The notes under the pieces are model-generated. The model saw only the letters and a list, made by a program, of their open reading frames with translations. It searched no databases and was not told where the DNA came from. Shown here piece by piece: positions 6,635-7,776 of a DNA stretch of 7,776 nucleotides (the stretch's first letter is position 1; every line of letters starts with the position of its first letter). This DNA is from an uncultured Clostridia bacterium (GTDB taxonomy: Bacteria > Bacillota > Clostridia > Christensenellales > Borkfalkiaceae), in NCBI GenBank assembly GCA_937915565.1, contig CALDMH010000092.1:1-7776 (forward strand). Direction: 5' to 3'. The translations under genes were made by a program, and so were the position numbers.

Positions 6635-6674
6635 CCGCAAATTTATTATTAAACGCTTTGAAAGGATTTTGCGG
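6635..6674. repeat. Inverted repeat CCGCAAA - 26 nt - TTTGCGG
   Basis: CCGCAAA (6635-6641) is the exact reverse complement of TTTGCGG (6668-6674). The two half-sites are 33 bp apart start to start, close to three helical turns, and lie in the middle of the divergent control region. They could be half-sites for the AraC-type regulator in opposite orientation, but a 7-bp match can arise by chance in a region this size. Confidence 0.35.
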
Positions 6675-6690
6675 TAAATGAAATAATATC

Positions 6691-6726
6691 AATATAGAGT
6701 AAGATATATATCAAAAAAAATATAGA
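6691..6726 (+). promoter_or_regulatory. Direct repeat, candidate AraC-type activator site
   Basis: AATATAGA occurs at 6691-6698 and again at 6719-6726, 28 bp apart, with two of the next four positions also shared. The second copy overlaps the poor -35 hexamer of the rhamnosidase promoter. AraC-family activators often bind direct repeats whose inner half-site touches the -35, so the placement is right. The AT-rich composition makes chance repeats likely, so this remains tentative. Confidence 0.3.
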
Positions 6727-6751
6727 TTTACGGCGTTTTCGGTGCTATACT
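6723..6751 (+). promoter_or_regulatory. Candidate promoter of the rhamnosidase gene (weak -35)
   Basis: TATACT (6746-6751) is a five-of-six match to the -10 consensus. The hexamer 17 nt upstream, TAGATT (6723-6728), matches the -35 consensus at only three of six positions. A good -10 with a poor -35 is typical of activator-dependent promoters and fits the divergent AraC-family gene. Transcription would start near 6758, about 76 nt before the GTG start. Confidence 0.45.
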
Positions 6752-6777
6752 GAAATTAAGATAAAAGCCTATCGGTA

Positions 6778-6791
6778 TGCGCATATGCGCA
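6778..6791. promoter_or_regulatory. 14-bp perfect palindrome upstream of the rhamnosidase gene
   Basis: TGCGCATATGCGCA is its own reverse complement. It lies about 20 bp after the predicted transcription start and 42 bp before the GTG start, where a repressor operator could sit. As RNA it would form only a 5-bp hairpin with an AUAU loop and has no T-tract, so it is not a terminator. A dimeric repressor site is the most natural reading, but no protein is assigned to it. Confidence 0.45.
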
Positions 6792-6833
6792 AAATAAGCA
6801 AAATATCCGAGCGGCGGCTGTCCGAGGCGTTTC

Positions 6834-7776
6834 GTGGAACTGATTTTAAAATGTAACAATTTAATAAATCCGAGTTTTGTTTTGGGCGACCTTTATTTTA
6901 CGGTCGGAGTTTCGGGCGGGTATGCCGATAAATTCGAGTTTACCGTTGCGGACGAAGAAAAAATCGTTTATCGCAACGTTTTTTCGGGCGGTAAAATCTC
7001 GCCGTTTAAGCTTTCGGGCGAACTTTTCAAACAAAACGCCGAATATTTATGGACGGTAAAAGCCTTTGCGGCCGACGAGCTTTCGGCTATGAAATCCGTG
7101 GTTATAAGAACGGGATTTTTGCCGAGAAACGCAAAATGGGTGACGATTGAAAAGGACGTTAAAAACGTTTTGCGTTTTGAAAGAAGATTTGAATTGCCGA
7201 ACGAAGGAGAATTTAAAAGCGCGAAGTTGTTTATTTGCGGCCTCGGATTTTTCAACGCCGCATTAAACGGAATAAAAACCGACGAAACCTATTTCAAGCC
7301 GCTTTTCAGCGATTATCGCCAGCGCGACAGGGCTAAAAACCAAGCGTTGCCGCTCACGGATAAACACTTCGTCGGCGCAACCGTTTACGACGTTAAGGAT
7401 AAAATAAAAAGCGGCGAGAACGTTCTTTCGGTAACGCTCGGAAACGGATATTTCAAAAACGAGGACAAAATCGAAGAGCCTTACGTTTCTTTCGGCAAAA
7501 GAAGGCTTATTTACGAGTTTTTGATTGAAACTAACGACGGAAAAACTATTGAAATTTATTCGGACGGAGAGGAGAACGCGTATGAAACGCCCGTTCGTTC
7601 GGATTTGTTTTTGGGGGATAAAATAGATTTTCGCGGAGAAGAGAAGTTCGTTTCAAAAACGCAGATTTGCGACGAAAAAACGGGCGAGTGGAAGTTTTAT
7701 TCCGTCGGTTACGATAAAATTTCCGAAACGCTCGAACCGATAAAGCCTCCCGAAAGAACCCCGAACGGAATTCTTT
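6834..7776 (+). CDS. GH78-type alpha-L-rhamnosidase (N-terminal 314 codons, runs off right edge)
   Basis: My translation from the GTG at 6834 gives 314 residues, open to the right edge. The N-terminus (about 1-100) looks like the fibronectin-type domain that opens many GH78 enzymes, including the WTVKAFAAD segment (73-81) and IRTGFLP (91-97). The next domain (about 113-290) fits the Bac_rhamnosid_N beta-sandwich: LFICGLGFFNAALNGIK (132-148), then YDVKDKIKSGENVLSVTLGNGY (185-206, cited by ends YDVKDKI and VTLGNGY), and VRSDLFLGDKIDFR (254-267), the counterpart of the family's GExYDAR region. The catalytic (alpha/alpha)6 barrel is outside the window, so activity cannot be confirmed. Family members release terminal L-rhamnose from plant or microbial glycans. 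No signal peptide is seen, suggesting a cytoplasmic enzyme acting on imported rhamnosides. GTG is the only good start: the frame is closed upstream by TAA at 6795-6797, the ATG at 6850 is out of frame, and GAGG (6824-6827) lies 6 nt before it. Other GH78-like specificities remain possible. Confidence 0.8.
   Translation, partial: MELILKCNNLINPSFVLGDLYFTVGVSGGYADKFEFTVADEEKIVYRNVFSGGKISPFKLSGELFKQNAEYLWTVKAFAADELSAMKSVVIRTGFLPRNAKWVTIEKDVKNVLRFERRFELPNEGEFKSAKLFICGLGFFNAALNGIKTDETYFKPLFSDYRQRDRAKNQALPLTDKHFVGATVYDVKDKIKSGENVLSVTLGNGYFKNEDKIEEPYVSFGKRRLIYEFLIETNDGKTIEIYSDGEENAYETPVRSDLFLGDKIDFRGEEKFVSKTQICDEKTGEWKFYSVGYDKISETLEPIKPPERTPNGIL

Larger units (their letters stand above)
6508..6833. 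other. AT-rich divergent control region between the AraC regulator and the rhamnosidase
   Basis: These 326 bp hold no gene that I can support. They contain a candidate promoter for each flanking gene, a 7-bp-arm inverted repeat (6635-6641 / 6668-6674), an 8-bp direct repeat (6691-6698 / 6719-6726), a short AT palindrome (GATATATATC, 6703-6712) and a 14-bp palindrome (6778-6791). The region is clearly richer in A and T than the genes around it, as expected for regulatory DNA. A short minus-strand reading frame at 6504-6692 is low-complexity, lacks family features and overlaps the regulator's start, so it is not called. Confidence 0.7.

Noticed and set aside
6648..6661. Possible catabolite-responsive (cre) site around AAACGCTTTGA
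   Set aside because: It has three mismatches to the defined positions of the consensus, including the outer T-G and the C on the other side.
6504..6692. A 62-codon minus-strand open frame upstream of the AraC-family gene
   Set aside because: It is Phe/Lys/Arg-rich and low-complexity, has no family features, and covers the predicted promoter of the regulator.

Overview
The window looks like chromosomal DNA from a Gram-positive-type bacterium, probably an uncultured member of the Clostridia (Firmicutes/Bacillota). The evidence is the gene order hrcA-grpE-dnaK-dnaJ under a CIRCE operator, a DnaK of 605 residues, purine-rich Shine-Dalgarno sites and sigma-A-type promoters. No ribosomal RNA or clade-specific marker is present, so nothing finer than class is offered. 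Genes run off both edges, as expected of a metagenomic contig or a fragment of one.

Layout. (1) 1-472, minus strand: the N-terminal 157 codons of an FAD-dependent oxidoreductase of the COG2509 type, running off the left edge. Its last codons lie in a perfect 26-bp inverted repeat (1-26 / 43-68) that may be a fold-back assembly artefact. (2) 473-764: a divergent regulatory region with one promoter for the oxidoreductase and one strong promoter plus CIRCE for the heat-shock operon. (3) 765-5524, plus strand: hrcA, grpE, dnaK and dnaJ. The dnaK-dnaJ gap holds a strong stem-loop without a T-tract, and an intrinsic terminator follows dnaJ. (4) 5647-6507, minus strand: an AraC-family regulator, convergent with dnaJ. 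(5) 6508-6833: an AT-rich divergent control region. (6) 6834 to the right edge, plus strand: the N-terminal part of a GH78-type alpha-L-rhamnosidase with a GTG start.

How the genes work together. HrcA represses its own operon through CIRCE. DnaK, DnaJ and GrpE form the Hsp70 cycle: DnaJ delivers substrate and stimulates ATP hydrolysis, GrpE exchanges the nucleotide. The AraC regulator and the rhamnosidase form a second, unrelated unit, most simply a sugar-responsive activator next to its target.

Most of the window is well-known biology. I found no convincing undescribed system. The points worth a second look are the edge inverted repeat, the dnaK-dnaJ stem-loop flanked by 8-bp direct repeats, the cysteine cluster of the oxidoreductase, the possibly leaderless araC transcript, and the repeats in the araC/rhamnosidase control region.
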